A stretch of 64,000 nucleotides of DNA. Source: UBA2387 sp019454665 (lineage in GTDB: Bacteria > Armatimonadota > Fimbriimonadia > Fimbriimonadales > Fimbriimonadaceae). Shown piece after piece: positions 51,729-60,030 of the stretch. The notes below the pieces were generated by a model. That model saw only the letters and a list, made by a program, of their open reading frames with translations. It made no database searches and was not told where the DNA came from. The stretch lies in the NCBI GenBank assembly GCA_045862995.1, contig BTVX01000001.1:268055-332054 (forward strand), given 5' to 3'. The position numbers and the translations under genes were made by a program. Each line of letters opens with the position of its first letter. Position 1 is the stretch's first letter.

Positions 51729-53158
51729 CCAGCGCCGTCGTGTCGTTCGCTCCTCTGGACGCAGCCGTCTTCGCTCTGCTCCTCGGCGGTCTGCTGGCCC
51801 TGGGCTTCTCGGCCAAGCTGCGCAAGGCCACGTCGTTCGAGTTCCTGGCCGCCGGGCGGCGGCTGACGCTGCCCGTGTTTGTGGCCACGTTGGTCAGCAC
51901 GTGGTATGGCGGCGTGTTGGGCATCGGCGAATCGGTCCAGTACTACGGGCTCGGCACGTGGGTGCTGATGGGCGTCCCCTACTACGTGTTTGGCATCGTC
52001 TACGCGCTGTGGTTGGCTCCCGGCGTGCGCGATGCCGACCAGATCAGCCTCCCGGAGCGGTTCGCCGTGCAGATCGGCCGTCGTTCGGCGATCGTGGGCG
52101 CGGTCTTGGTCTTTCTGTTGGCCGTTCCGGCGGCTCACGTGCTCATGCTTGGCGTTCTCGTCAAGGCGTTCACGGGGTGGAGCAGGGTCGCAAGCGTGCT
52201 GGCGGCGACCGCCGTGGGGACGGCCTTCCTTTACAAAGGCGGGCTGCTCGCCGACGCGAGGGCCTCCATCGTCGCCTTTGTCTCGATGTACGTCGGCTTC
52301 GCCGTGATGCTGGCCAGTGCGGTGCGCTCGGACCCCGGCCTGTTGCCGAGGCACCTCGCGGAGAACGGTTTCCAGTGGGACGGGGGCATGGGCTGGCCGT
52401 TCGTCGCCAGCTTCTTCATCCTCGGCGCGTGGACGCTGGTGGACCCCGGGTTCCATCAGCGGGTGGCCTCGGCCGAGAGCCCCGCCATCGGGCGGCGAGG
52501 CGTTCTGACGAGCGTCGCCTGTTGGTTCGTGTTCGACATGCTGACCATCGGCACGGGGATGTACGCCGTCTCGATGGCCCAAACCTCCGAACCGCTGCTG
52601 CTCTTCCCTGCCTTGGGCGAATCGGTGCTCGGCCCGGGCTTGAAGGCGCTGTTCATCTTTGGGTTGGTGGGCACCGTGGTTTCGGCTATGGTCGGCTACA
52701 CGCTGGTGGCCGGGGCGTCGCTGGCCCGGGACCTTGCGGCCCGGGTCGCCAAGACCCCCCCCACCGATGAGCGGATCGTCGCCTGGACGCGGACCGGCTT
52801 TGCGGTGTCGAGCCTGGTCGCCGTTGCGTTGGCCCTGCAAATCCAGAGCGTGGTCGCGCTCTGGTACGCGTGGGCGGGCGCGGTCGTCGGGGCGTTGCTG
52901 GTCCCCGTGTGGCACGTGTATCGTCGCGGCGCTGGGCTTTCCGATGGTTGGACCGCTGGCGCGATGGCTCTCTCGTTTGCGGTCTCAGCGTCGTGGCTGG
53001 CCTATGGAACGGCCACCGGGAACCCCTATCTGTCCATGACGTTGCCCGGCGGTCACGAGGTGAGCATCGGGACCCTGTTGCCGGGCTTGCTCGTTTCGGT
53101 TATAGTTCTGGGTGTGGGGGCGCTCGCCGAGCGCCGAACCAGGAGACCTGCCGCATGA
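51719..53158 (+). CDS. Sodium:solute symporter family protein
   Basis: A 479-residue membrane protein with about 13 hydrophobic segments. SFEFLAAGRRLTLPVFVATL, LVSTWYGGVLGIGESVQYYG and LVDPGFHQRVASA fit the SSS family (SLC5-like), which uses sodium gradients to import sugars, amino acids or vitamins. Start GTG 51719 lies within the end of the thiamine pyrophosphokinase gene; GTG 51722 is equal. The overlap raises the possibility of a thiamine-precursor carrier, which is only a guess. The stop overlaps the following FHA gene (ATGA). Confidence 0.88.
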   Translation: MVVASAVVSFAPLDAAVFALLLGGLLALGFSAKLRKATSFEFLAAGRRLTLPVFVATLVSTWYGGVLGIGESVQYYGLGTWVLMGVPYYVFGIVYALWLAPGVRDADQISLPERFAVQIGRRSAIVGAVLVFLLAVPAAHVLMLGVLVKAFTGWSRVASVLAATAVGTAFLYKGGLLADARASIVAFVSMYVGFAVMLASAVRSDPGLLPRHLAENGFQWDGGMGWPFVASFFILGAWTLVDPGFHQRVASAESPAIGRRGVLTSVACWFVFDMLTIGTGMYAVSMAQTSEPLLLFPALGESVLGPGLKALFIFGLVGTVVSAMVGYTLVAGASLARDLAARVAKTPPTDERIVAWTRTGFAVSSLVAVALALQIQSVVALWYAWAGAVVGALLVPVWHVYRRGAGLSDGWTAGAMALSFAVSASWLAYGTATGNPYLSMTLPGGHEVSIGTLLPGLLVSVIVLGVGALAERRTRRPAA

Positions 53159-53553
53159 ACGACGAACCGAGCGAACTCGCCCCAACCGAACCCGAAGCCA
53201 CTTCCGACGACACCGTCATCGGTCGCGCCAGCCTCACGGTCAAACGCTCGGGCGCCGAGACGAGCGACGTGTTTTGGATCAACCCGCCCGCTGTGATCGG
53301 TCGCTTCGACCCCGCGGTCGGCCCGATTGACGTGGACCTCGGCCCGTTGCCGGAGGGTGCCTACGTCTCGCGCAAGCACGCCAAGATCACAGAAGAGGAC
53401 GGGGTCTGGACGCTCTCCGACCTGGGCTCCTCGAACGGGACGTTTCTGTTGCGCGAGGACTTCGAGCGTGTGGATTCGGTGGAGTTGACCGATGGCGACG
53501 AGTTCGCGCTGGGCAACGCCCGGTTCGTGTTCCGGCTCGCGCCGTCGGGTTAG
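53155..53553 (+). CDS. FHA domain protein
   Basis: A 132-residue protein with an acidic, disordered N-terminus (about 1-25) and one forkhead-associated domain. VIGRFDPAV (Gly-Arg), YVSRKHAKIT (Ser-Arg-Lys-His) and GSSNGTFL (Ser-Asn-Gly) are the phosphothreonine-binding motifs. It could read a Thr kinase signal, or act as an adaptor without phosphorylation. No kinase is in the window. ATG 53155 overlaps the symporter stop. It is convergent with the cyclophilin gene, with a strong hairpin between. Confidence 0.9.
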   Translation: MNDEPSELAPTEPEATSDDTVIGRASLTVKRSGAETSDVFWINPPAVIGRFDPAVGPIDVDLGPLPEGAYVSRKHAKITEEDGVWTLSDLGSSNGTFLLREDFERVDSVELTDGDEFALGNARFVFRLAPSG

Positions 53554-53564
53554 GCTAGGCCGAT

Positions 53565-53615
53565 CCGAATCCCTCGCTCGTCCCCTCCACAGTCGGGAGG
53601 GAACGAGGGGTTCGG
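53565..53615. terminator. Large imperfect hairpin between convergent genes
   Basis: Outer arms CCGAATCCCTCG (53565-53576) and CGAGGGGTTCGG (53604-53615) pair with one mismatch-level exception. An inner alternative pairs CTCGTCCCCTCC with GGGAGGGAACGAG. The symmetry suggests a two-way transcription terminator between the FHA and cyclophilin genes, although neither side has a long T-run. Confidence 0.55.
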
Positions 53616-53620
53616 GCCGA

Positions 53621-54247
53621 CTACTTGACCGGCCACTTCTGAATGCGGACCGACTTGATGACCGCCGGCGTGAGCGGGTTGTCCCGGGCGTCGCGCTCCA
53701 GCATCACGATCTTGTCCACCACGTCCATGCCCTGGATGACCTGGCCGAACGCGCTGTAGTTGCGATCCAAGCTGGGGGCGTACTTGTGCATGATGAAGAA
53801 CTGGCTGCCCGCGGAATCCGGATCTTGGCTTCGCGCCATCGAAAGGATGCCGCGCTCGTGCTTGATGTCGTTGAACTCGGCCTTGATCTGGTAGCCGGGG
53901 CCACCCATGCCGTGGCGCGACTTGTCGTCGCTCTTCGAGTTGGGGTCGCCGCCCTGGATCATGAAGTTGGGGATGACCCGGTGGAACTTCGTCCCGTCGT
54001 AGAACTTCTTGTTCGCGAGGTCCTTGAAGTTCTTCACGTGGCCCGGGGCCTTGGCCGGAAAGAACTTGAGGACGATGCGTCCGTGGTTGGTTTCCATCAC
54101 GGCGACCTCTTCACCCGCCTTGGGCGCGGTGGCTCCGGGCGCGGCGGTCTTGGATAGCTGAGCTTCGGCTTCTTCCACGAGCAGGCAAGATACCGCAAAC
54201 AGCGCGGTCGAGACGGCGAACAACTTGGCGAACGTCATGAACTTCAT
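53621..54247 (-). CDS. Secreted peptidyl-prolyl cis-trans isomerase, cyclophilin type
   Basis: A 208-residue protein. The signal peptide is MKFMTFAKLFAVSTALFAVS; Cys20 follows Val-Ser and may serve as a lipobox cysteine (LFAVSC). The cyclophilin core has NHGRIVLKFFPAKAPGHVKNF, FHRVIPNFMIQGGDP with the catalytic Arg, and SMARSQDPDSAGSQFFIM. It would assist proline isomerisation outside the cytoplasm. ATG 54247 gives the signal peptide; the second ATG at 54238 is also possible. A longer in-frame start upstream overlaps the next gene and is unlikely. Confidence 0.92.
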   Translation of the reverse strand: MKFMTFAKLFAVSTALFAVSCLLVEEAEAQLSKTAAPGATAPKAGEEVAVMETNHGRIVLKFFPAKAPGHVKNFKDLANKKFYDGTKFHRVIPNFMIQGGDPNSKSDDKSRHGMGGPGYQIKAEFNDIKHERGILSMARSQDPDSAGSQFFIMHKYAPSLDRNYSAFGQVIQGMDVVDKIVMLERDARDNPLTPAVIKSVRIQKWPVK

Positions 54248-54321
54248 GGTCTTGGATTTAGACGCGCAAGAGCGCGAAAGCATTCCCGCGCCCATCGCGG
54301 GTCCCAAGATTATGGACGTTC

Positions 54322-55410
54322 TCACGCCGCGCGGCGCGGTTCGTGGGGCTCTGGGAACACGTCGTCGTCGAGTTCGAGCTTCTCCCAATCCAGGTGGAGA
54401 AACGCCTCGACCACTTGTGGATCGAATTGGCGTCCGCTCTGCTTTTGGATCTCCATCAGGGCTTTGGCGTTCGACCAGGGGTCCTTGTAGGGTCGTCGGT
54501 GGGTCAGAGCGTCGAACACGTCGGCGAGGGCGACGATCCGCCCCGACATGGGGATCTCCTCGCCTTTCAAGCCCAAAGGATAGCCCGTCCCATCCCAGCG
54601 TTCGTGGTGCGTCAAGGCGATTTCCTCGGCCAACTGGAGCATGCTCACTTTGCTCCTTCCGAGGATCTGGCTGCCGACCCAGGTGTGGGCCTTGACGTTT
54701 TCAAACTCGTACGCCGTGAGCTTGCCGGGTTTGCGCAGGATGCCGTCCGGAATGCCGATCTTGCCCAGGTCGTGCAGCAAGGCCGCCATGCCGATCCGGC
54801 GCGCATCCGCCTCGCTGTACCCCAGTTTGCGTGCGATGGCCTCGCTGAGCAACCCGACTCGCCGTGTGCGCTCGCCGGTGTCGTCGTCGCGGAACTCGGC
54901 AGCCATCGCGAGCCGCTCGAGGATCTCGCGTTGCGTGTCCTCGAGTTCTTGGGTTCGCTCGAGGACGCGTCGTTCGAGCTCCTCGCTCTTGCGCCGATTC
55001 TCCAGCGCCAACTGGCGCGTTCGGAGCAGGTTTCGGAAACGCAACACGGCCTCCGAGAGGTCGTTGCTCTTGCAGACGAAGTCCATCGCTCCGGCCTCGA
55101 GCGCACGCTTGCGAAGCTGCAGCTCGTCCGAGTTCGTCATGACGACGATCGGAAGAAACGGCTCCTTCTCGGCCAATGGGGCCAGTTCGCGCATGACTTC
55201 GAACCCGTCAATCGGTTGCATGCGGATGTCCACCGCCACCAAGTCGGGGTGGAAGGCATGGTACTCCGGCACCGCGTTGCGCGGGTCGGGCACGTACTTG
55301 GGTGGGTCGAACCCGGCTGCCACGAGCGCACGGCGAAGAAGGACAAACGCGTCTTCTTCGTCGTCAATCACCATGATCCGGGGTCTGAACCCATTGGAGT
55401 TACAGTACAT
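54322..55410 (-). CDS. Response regulator with HD-GYP domain, one usual metal ligand missing
   Basis: A 362-residue protein. Residues 10-125 are a receiver domain (MVIDDEEDAFVLLRRAL, phospho-acceptor Asp61 in VAVDIRMQP, Lys in FVCKSNDL). A coiled coil (about 135-165) leads to an HD-GYP domain, with LLHDLGKIGIPD (His213-Asp214) and THHERWDGTGYPLGL, where the GYP motif is intact. At the first metal-site block, DDTGERTRR, the usual H of TGxH is Arg181. HD-GYP proteins hydrolyse cyclic di-GMP; the loss of that His may alter the metal centre. The start ATG 55410 has GGAG 9 bases upstream. No partner kinase is adjacent. Confidence 0.93.
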   Translation of the reverse strand: MYCNSNGFRPRIMVIDDEEDAFVLLRRALVAAGFDPPKYVPDPRNAVPEYHAFHPDLVAVDIRMQPIDGFEVMRELAPLAEKEPFLPIVVMTNSDELQLRKRALEAGAMDFVCKSNDLSEAVLRFRNLLRTRQLALENRRKSEELERRVLERTQELEDTQREILERLAMAAEFRDDDTGERTRRVGLLSEAIARKLGYSEADARRIGMAALLHDLGKIGIPDGILRKPGKLTAYEFENVKAHTWVGSQILGRSKVSMLQLAEEIALTHHERWDGTGYPLGLKGEEIPMSGRIVALADVFDALTHRRPYKDPWSNAKALMEIQKQSGRQFDPQVVEAFLHLDWEKLELDDDVFPEPHEPRRAA

Positions 55411-55458
55411 GCGGGGCTCCGTGCCAATCGAATCATCGGCACGCTATCCGCGGATGCT

Positions 55459-56289
55459 CTAGTTTTCGTCTTCCGAGGGCCTTCCAATCGCGAAATCGCT
55501 GACCTTGTCGCCCTGCATCGTGAGGGTGACGAGGAAGCCGCCCCAATCAACGCCCTTGGGCTTGAGGGTCGCCTGACTCGTACCCGGCGGCATCCACTCG
55601 GGCGTGGTGGACGTATGGTCGAACGTACCCGGCTTGATGCCGAGACGCTTGGCTGCTGCTTCGATGCCGTTCACGCCCTCCAACGCGCCCCATGCGGACC
55701 GAAACGCCCCCTTTTCATCGAAGCCAACCGACCACCCTCGCTGGGCGGGCGGCTGTTTCATCTCTCGCGATGCGGAGAAGAAAGTCATGTGCTTCAGGCC
55801 ATCTTCGTCATAGAACCTGTACTCGTTCAACGCGAGCTTCCAGCCTTGCGCTTCTGGGATGTCGAGGCGCACCGCGATGTCCCTCGAACTCGAGCGTCCG
55901 CTGTCTGCGTCCCACCACAGCTTGCCGGGTGGCGTCTCCATTCGCGACAGAACGCGTTTCCAGCCCACGTCGGCGCCACGAAACTGAAACGTCAGTTCTT
56001 GCATCTTTCCGTCGGCGAAGAGGACATTGACACTGCCACTGCTCGTCTCCCCATCTCCGAACGCGAGCGACACACGCTCCGCTCCGGGCAGCTCCCTCGC
56101 CTTGCTTGGGGTCAAGGCGCGGACGCCATCCAGCGACAGGGCGAACTCCCCGGGCACCCAGAAAGTCTCTGCGCCAGCCCCCCATGCACGTTCGACGCCA
56201 CTCAGATCGCCGCGCAAGAGTGCCGCCAAGTCCAACTTGGGGGCGTCCTGGGCGAGCCCCAGCAGTGCTGACAAAAGACCAAGGACCAT
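55459..56289 (-). CDS. Secreted protein of unknown function
   Basis: A 276-residue protein with a short N-terminal signal (MVLGLLSALLGLAQ) and then a beta-rich mature part: SLDGVRALTPSKARELPGA, SGSVNVLFADGKMQELTFQF, WWDADSGRSSSRDIAVRL and YRFYDEDGLKHMTFFS. I do not recognise a family. A -10 element stands 7 bases before the ATG, in the leaderless arrangement. It reads leftward, 23 bases downstream of a secreted hydrolase gene. Confidence 0.75.
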   Translation of the reverse strand: MVLGLLSALLGLAQDAPKLDLAALLRGDLSGVERAWGAGAETFWVPGEFALSLDGVRALTPSKARELPGAERVSLAFGDGETSSGSVNVLFADGKMQELTFQFRGADVGWKRVLSRMETPPGKLWWDADSGRSSSRDIAVRLDIPEAQGWKLALNEYRFYDEDGLKHMTFFSASREMKQPPAQRGWSVGFDEKGAFRSAWGALEGVNGIEAAAKRLGIKPGTFDHTSTTPEWMPPGTSQATLKPKGVDWGGFLVTLTMQGDKVSDFAIGRPSEDEN

Positions 56290-56296
56290 GCTCCCT

Positions 56297-56305
56297 AATC
56301 TAGCA
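56297..56305 (-). promoter_or_regulatory. Extended -10 promoter, likely leaderless
   Basis: On the minus strand TGC-TAGATT ends at 56297, 7 bases before the ATG at 56289 of the unknown secreted protein. It lies just beyond the hydrolase gene stop. Confidence 0.55.
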
Positions 56306-56312
56306 GAAAGGG

Positions 56313-57107
56313 TCACAGTTTGGAAAGCAGTTCCAGCCAACGCTTCCAAGCCGCATCGCGGCCCCTTCGGTTGACCTCCTGCGCCTCGGGCTGCTCGCCG
56401 CTGCGCATGAAGCCGTGTCCCGCGCCTTCGTAGAGGACCGGCTCGTACTTCTTCCCTGCGGCCTTCATCAGCCTTTCGGACTCGGGAATCGTGGCGTTCA
56501 CGCGCGCATCGTTTCCGCCATAGAAGCCGTAGACCGGCACCGCGATCTTCGCGATGGCGGCGGGATCGGTTGGTCCAGAACCATAAAACGGGAAGGCGGC
56601 GACGATGCTCTTGCTGTGCGTGGCGAACAAGAACGACTGCGTTCCACCCCAGCAGAAGCCGCCCACGGCCACTTTGCCGTTGGAGGCGGGCAGCTTTGCG
56701 CCGTACGCCACGGCGGCGTCGAGGTCGCCCATCACGTGCTCCGAGGGCAGCATGCTGATCACCTCGCGCACCTTGCCCACGTCGGGGAAGTCCACCGTGC
56801 GCCCGCCATTCGGGGCCATTCCCGACAGGAAGTCGGGCGTGATGGCGATGTACCCCTTCTCCGCCAGTTGGTCGGCGACGGACATCACCCAATCGGTGAG
56901 GCCCATGATTTCGTGGATGAGCACGACCACGGTCGCCTTCTCCTTGACCTCAGGGTAAACGACGAAGGCCTTCACCGTGCGGTTGCCGCTCTTGAGCTCC
57001 ACCCACTCTTGATGCCGTGGCGAATCGTCGAGCCGTTTCTTGGCCCAATCTTGGGCATGACTGGTCAGGGCGAGAGCGAACAGGGCAACGGTCCAGAGAC
57101 AGCGCAT
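56313..57107 (-). CDS. Dienelactone hydrolase family protein, secreted
   Basis: A 264-residue alpha/beta-hydrolase with signal peptide MRCLWTVALFALALTSHAQ. The dienelactone-hydrolase triad is visible: Cys152 in VGGFCWGGTQS, Asp200 in YGGNDARV and His231 in EGAGHGFM. IHEIMGLTDWVMSVADQLA is the usual oxyanion region. The natural substrate is unlikely to be a dienelactone outside the cell; family members act on various esters. The ATG 57107 is preceded by TATTAT with 9 bases between. Confidence 0.9.
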   Translation of the reverse strand: MRCLWTVALFALALTSHAQDWAKKRLDDSPRHQEWVELKSGNRTVKAFVVYPEVKEKATVVVLIHEIMGLTDWVMSVADQLAEKGYIAITPDFLSGMAPNGGRTVDFPDVGKVREVISMLPSEHVMGDLDAAVAYGAKLPASNGKVAVGGFCWGGTQSFLFATHSKSIVAAFPFYGSGPTDPAAIAKIAVPVYGFYGGNDARVNATIPESERLMKAAGKKYEPVLYEGAGHGFMRSGEQPEAQEVNRRGRDAAWKRWLELLSKL

Positions 57108-57116
57108 GGCTATCCC

Positions 57117-57122
57117 ATAATA
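57117..57122 (-). promoter_or_regulatory. -10 element of the dienelactone hydrolase gene
   Basis: TATTAT reads from 57122 down to 57117 on the minus strand, 9 bases before the ATG at 57107, predicting a leader of about two bases. Confidence 0.5.
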
Positions 57123-57147
57123 AACCGTTGAACCGAACTTGGGTTCC

Positions 57148-58356
57148 CTAGCCGCCGGTTTGGCCGAAGTTCGCGCGCAGGATGAGGAAGTCGGCGGCGT
57201 TGACCGAGCCATCGCCGTTGAGGTCGGCGTTGGGGTTCCAGCCGGGTCCGCCGGTGCTCGATCCGAACGCGCCGCGAAGGAGCAAGAAGTCCGCGATGTT
57301 CACCGCATCGTTGCCATCCACGTCGCCGTTTCGGAGCGACACGTTCAGGCCGGTGGTGCCTTCCGCCCCAAGCCACACGCTCGTGAACTTGGAGGTCAGC
57401 CAATGGCTCGCCTTGACCAGGATGTCGAACTCGCCGACGCGATAGGTGGGCAACGTGTATCCGCCCGTCGCATTCAGGCTCAGACGATGCACTTCGAGGG
57501 GTGTCGAGCCGCCCGGCGCCCGGATTTCCACGCGGATCGTGTGGTTCGCGGGGCTGGTGCTCAGGTTCTGGAGCGTCGCCGTTCCGGTCGAGTTGATCTT
57601 GGGCGGCAAGGTGGCGTTGATCCAGTCGCGGTAGGCGTAAAGTTCGGTGCCGCCGCCGCCTGCGCCATACGTGTTGGAACTGGTGTTGGTCGGATCGCGG
57701 AAGGTGAACGTGATCACGCCGACCAGTTGCCACACGCCCTCGTGCATCGCGAACATGGATCCGCCCGAATCGCCCACGGCCACCTGGCATTCGCCGGCGA
57801 CCGCCGGTCCGTCGCCTAGTCGGTCCACGTAGCCCTCTTTGTCCACGTCCCACAGCATGGACCACGTCGTGCGCCCGTTCACTTCGAACTGGTCGCGCGA
57901 GCCTAGGACGTTCATGCCCGACCGCAGCACCGAGTTCGACGTGTTGTTGATGATGTAGCCGGACCCATCCGGGCGGGGAGACCCCGTGAACCCGTGCCCG
58001 ACCAAGGCGATCTGCTTTCGGTCGAGGTTGGTGTAAGGGGTCAGATGCAATTGGTACCAATTGGGCAAGGTCCCGTTCACCTCGACGATGGAGAGGTCGG
58101 CGCTCGGGTGGTTGATCTTCTGCACGGGCATGTACACCACTCCGCCGATCTTCACGCGCGTCGAGCCCAAATGCGCTGCGGTGAGAACGTGCCTCGGCCC
58201 CACAGGTGTGCACGAGCCCTCCATGACGAAGTTGTCCCCACCGCCCATCATCCCGCAGTACTGGAAGACCGACGGGGCGGCGACATCGGGCCAGATGGCG
58301 TGACTGGTTCCCACAGCGGCTAGCGCCGCGATCAGCATCGTCGCTCGGATACGCAT
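57148..58356 (-). CDS. Secreted trypsin-like serine protease with dockerin-type C-terminus
   Basis: A 402-residue protein. Signal peptide MRIRATMLIAALAAVGTSHA. The S1-type triad is His62 (LTAAHLG), Asp87 (HPSADLSIVE) and Ser197 (VAVGDSGGSMF). Residues about 255-340 are a beta-sandwich linker. Residues 343-399 contain two calcium-loop repeats, GDVDGNDAVNIADFLLLRGA and ADLNGDGSVNAADFLILRAN, the layout of a type I dockerin. No cohesin or scaffoldin is in the window. In Planctomycetes and relatives such tails are common at the C-termini of secreted proteins and need not bind a cellulosome. Confidence 0.92.
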   Translation of the reverse strand: MRIRATMLIAALAAVGTSHAIWPDVAAPSVFQYCGMMGGGDNFVMEGSCTPVGPRHVLTAAHLGSTRVKIGGVVYMPVQKINHPSADLSIVEVNGTLPNWYQLHLTPYTNLDRKQIALVGHGFTGSPRPDGSGYIINNTSNSVLRSGMNVLGSRDQFEVNGRTTWSMLWDVDKEGYVDRLGDGPAVAGECQVAVGDSGGSMFAMHEGVWQLVGVITFTFRDPTNTSSNTYGAGGGGTELYAYRDWINATLPPKINSTGTATLQNLSTSPANHTIRVEIRAPGGSTPLEVHRLSLNATGGYTLPTYRVGEFDILVKASHWLTSKFTSVWLGAEGTTGLNVSLRNGDVDGNDAVNIADFLLLRGAFGSSTGGPGWNPNADLNGDGSVNAADFLILRANFGQTGG

Positions 58357-58369
58357 GGCTTAGTCCAAT

Positions 58370-58375
58370 AGGATA
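58370..58375 (-). promoter_or_regulatory. -10 element of the dockerin protease gene
   Basis: TATCCT reads from 58375 to 58370 on the minus strand, 13 bases before the ATG at 58356; the predicted leader is about 6 bases. Confidence 0.45.
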
Positions 58376-58403
58376 CGCCAGTTCATGCCAAACGTTGGGA
58401 TCG

Positions 58404-58428
58404 AAAACAAAAAAACGTCAGCCGACGT
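58404..58428 (-). terminator. Rho-independent terminator of the hisF operon
   Basis: On the minus strand ACGTC-GGCT-GACGT (58428-58415) is a five-pair stem with a 4-base loop, followed by TTTTTTTG-TTTT. The stem overlaps the hisF stop codon at 58418-58420. It is the clearest intrinsic terminator in the window. Confidence 0.75.
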
Positions 58429-59203
58429 AGGCGCGCGAGCCCGGGGGCAGGTCGCGCACGGGGATTCCCGCTTCGACCATGGCGCGTTTCAAGTCGCTGA
58501 CCCGGCAGACGCCGTCGTGCAGGATGCCCGCGACGAGCACGGCATCGGCGCCGCCCTGGCGAACGGCCCCCACGAGGTGTTCGGGCTTGCCCGCCCCGCC
58601 GCTGGCGATCACGGGGACGCCCACGGCTCGCGAAACCGCTGCGGTGAGCGGAAGGTCGTAACCTTCCCGTCTGCCGTCGCCATCCATGCTGGTGAGCAGG
58701 ATTTCGCCCGCGCCCCGCTCGACGGCTTCGCGCGCCCAAGCGACCGCATCCTTGCCCGTTGCTCGTCGGCCCCCGTGGGTGAAGACCTGCCAGGAGTCTC
58801 CCTCTTTGCGAGCGTCGATCGCCAGCACCACGCATTGCGACCCGAACCGTTCGGCGGCTTCGGAGATGAGTTCGGGACGCGCCACCGCCGCACTGTTCAG
58901 ACTGACCTTGTCGGCCCCGGCCAGAAGCGCGCAACGAATGTCCTCGACGGTACGCAGGCCGCCGCCCACCGTGAACGGGATGAACACCTGATTGCCCACG
59001 CGGTCGGCCAGTTCGACGACGGTCTGACGCCCCTCGTGCGATGCCCCGATATCGAGGAAGACCAACTCGTCGGCGCCTTCGTGATCGTAATGGTGGGCCA
59101 GTTCGACCGCGTCGCCGGCATCTCGGAGTCCGACGAAGTTGACACCCTTGACCACGCGTCCACCACTCACATCAAGGCACGGAATGACGCGTACGGACCT
59201 CAT
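58418..59203 (-). CDS. hisF: Imidazole glycerol phosphate synthase subunit HisF
   Basis: A 261-residue TIM-barrel cyclase. Catalytic Asp11 is in RVIPCLDVSGG and Asp130 in CVVLAIDARKEG; VGGGLRTVEDI and VIASGGAGKPEHL bind the phosphates. It completes the synthase with HisH, whose gene is near 8.4 kb. The gene is the last of a leftward operon, its start overlapping the upstream membrane protein's stop by four bases, and it ends at an intrinsic terminator. Separation from hisBHA is the notable point. Confidence 0.97.
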   Translation of the reverse strand: MRSVRVIPCLDVSGGRVVKGVNFVGLRDAGDAVELAHHYDHEGADELVFLDIGASHEGRQTVVELADRVGNQVFIPFTVGGGLRTVEDIRCALLAGADKVSLNSAAVARPELISEAAERFGSQCVVLAIDARKEGDSWQVFTHGGRRATGKDAVAWAREAVERGAGEILLTSMDGDGRREGYDLPLTAAVSRAVGVPVIASGGAGKPEHLVGAVRQGGADAVLVAGILHDGVCRVSDLKRAMVEAGIPVRDLPPGSRAYVG

Positions 59204-60030
59204 GATGCTGACCTGCTTTCTACGTTCAACGACACGATCCCTCGGCGGGGTTCCCCCAGGCGCAAGGCGTATTCGTCGTTGAATGCGGCAACCGTGAGGC
59301 TTCTGGTCAAGCTACCCGATTTCCAGAGCGATTCCGCGACTTCGCGCACCAATTCAACGGCCAACGCCTCCTGGTCGGATTCCAGGGGTCCGAGTTCGAG
59401 TTCGGGCAGCCCCATCTTGCCCATGCCCGCCGTGAACGCCAGCCAACCTTGGGGACGGAATCGCCACCGGACGGCGACATGCGACGCAGCATGCTTTGCC
59501 GGGCGGTCCAGGGCGTCGCGGAAGCTCTCGGGCAGGTACACGGCGTTCGCGGCAACATCGTAAACCAGAGTTCCTTCGGCCACGGCCAGATAACCGAGCG
59601 CCATCGCGGGCGTGAACGTCAGATGCTCTCGCTTCGCGGGGGGCTTGCGCGCGACGAAAGCGATCCGGATCAGGGCCTCGGACGCGTTCAGGGCTTGCAG
59701 TTCTTCCGCCCCCAAGCCCTCCACTCCGTGAGCCAGGTCCGGGCGGAAGGCGCTGGGGTTCTTCGAGCGGAGCACCAGCCCGACGTGGGTGCCCACATGG
59801 CTCAGCAGCAGCCCCTCGGCTGGACCGATCGGCCCGGCGAGCGTCCCCGCTCGCCCTTGGCCGCGCATCATCGCGTCCACCACGGCGTCTTGTTTGGGCA
59901 GCGCCGCCTTCGGCACATAGACCCAATACTCGCAGTGAACCACAGGCTGGCGTCGGGATCGGGCTCGCCCGGCCAAGAGCCCGAACAGCAGGCCCAACAA
60001 ACCTGCGGGAATCAGAAGTCTAGGGTCCAA
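59200..60030 (-). CDS. Membrane-anchored protein of unknown function
   Basis: A 276-residue protein with one N-terminal helix (LLIPAGLLGLLFGLLAGRA), then a soluble, mixed alpha/beta domain (VVHCEYWVYVPKAALPKQDA, GPAEGLLLSHVGTHVGLVLR, HVAVRWRFRPQGWLAFTAGMG). No known motif. Translation is placed at TTG 60030, overlapping the zinc-ribbon gene by 11 bases; the stop overlaps the hisF start. The position between an acyltransferase-led operon and hisF gives no functional clue. Confidence 0.75.
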   Translation of the reverse strand: MDPRLLIPAGLLGLLFGLLAGRARSRRQPVVHCEYWVYVPKAALPKQDAVVDAMMRGQGRAGTLAGPIGPAEGLLLSHVGTHVGLVLRSKNPSAFRPDLAHGVEGLGAEELQALNASEALIRIAFVARKPPAKREHLTFTPAMALGYLAVAEGTLVYDVAANAVYLPESFRDALDRPAKHAASHVAVRWRFRPQGWLAFTAGMGKMGLPELELGPLESDQEALAVELVREVAESLWKSGSLTRSLTVAAFNDEYALRLGEPRRGIVSLNVESRSAS

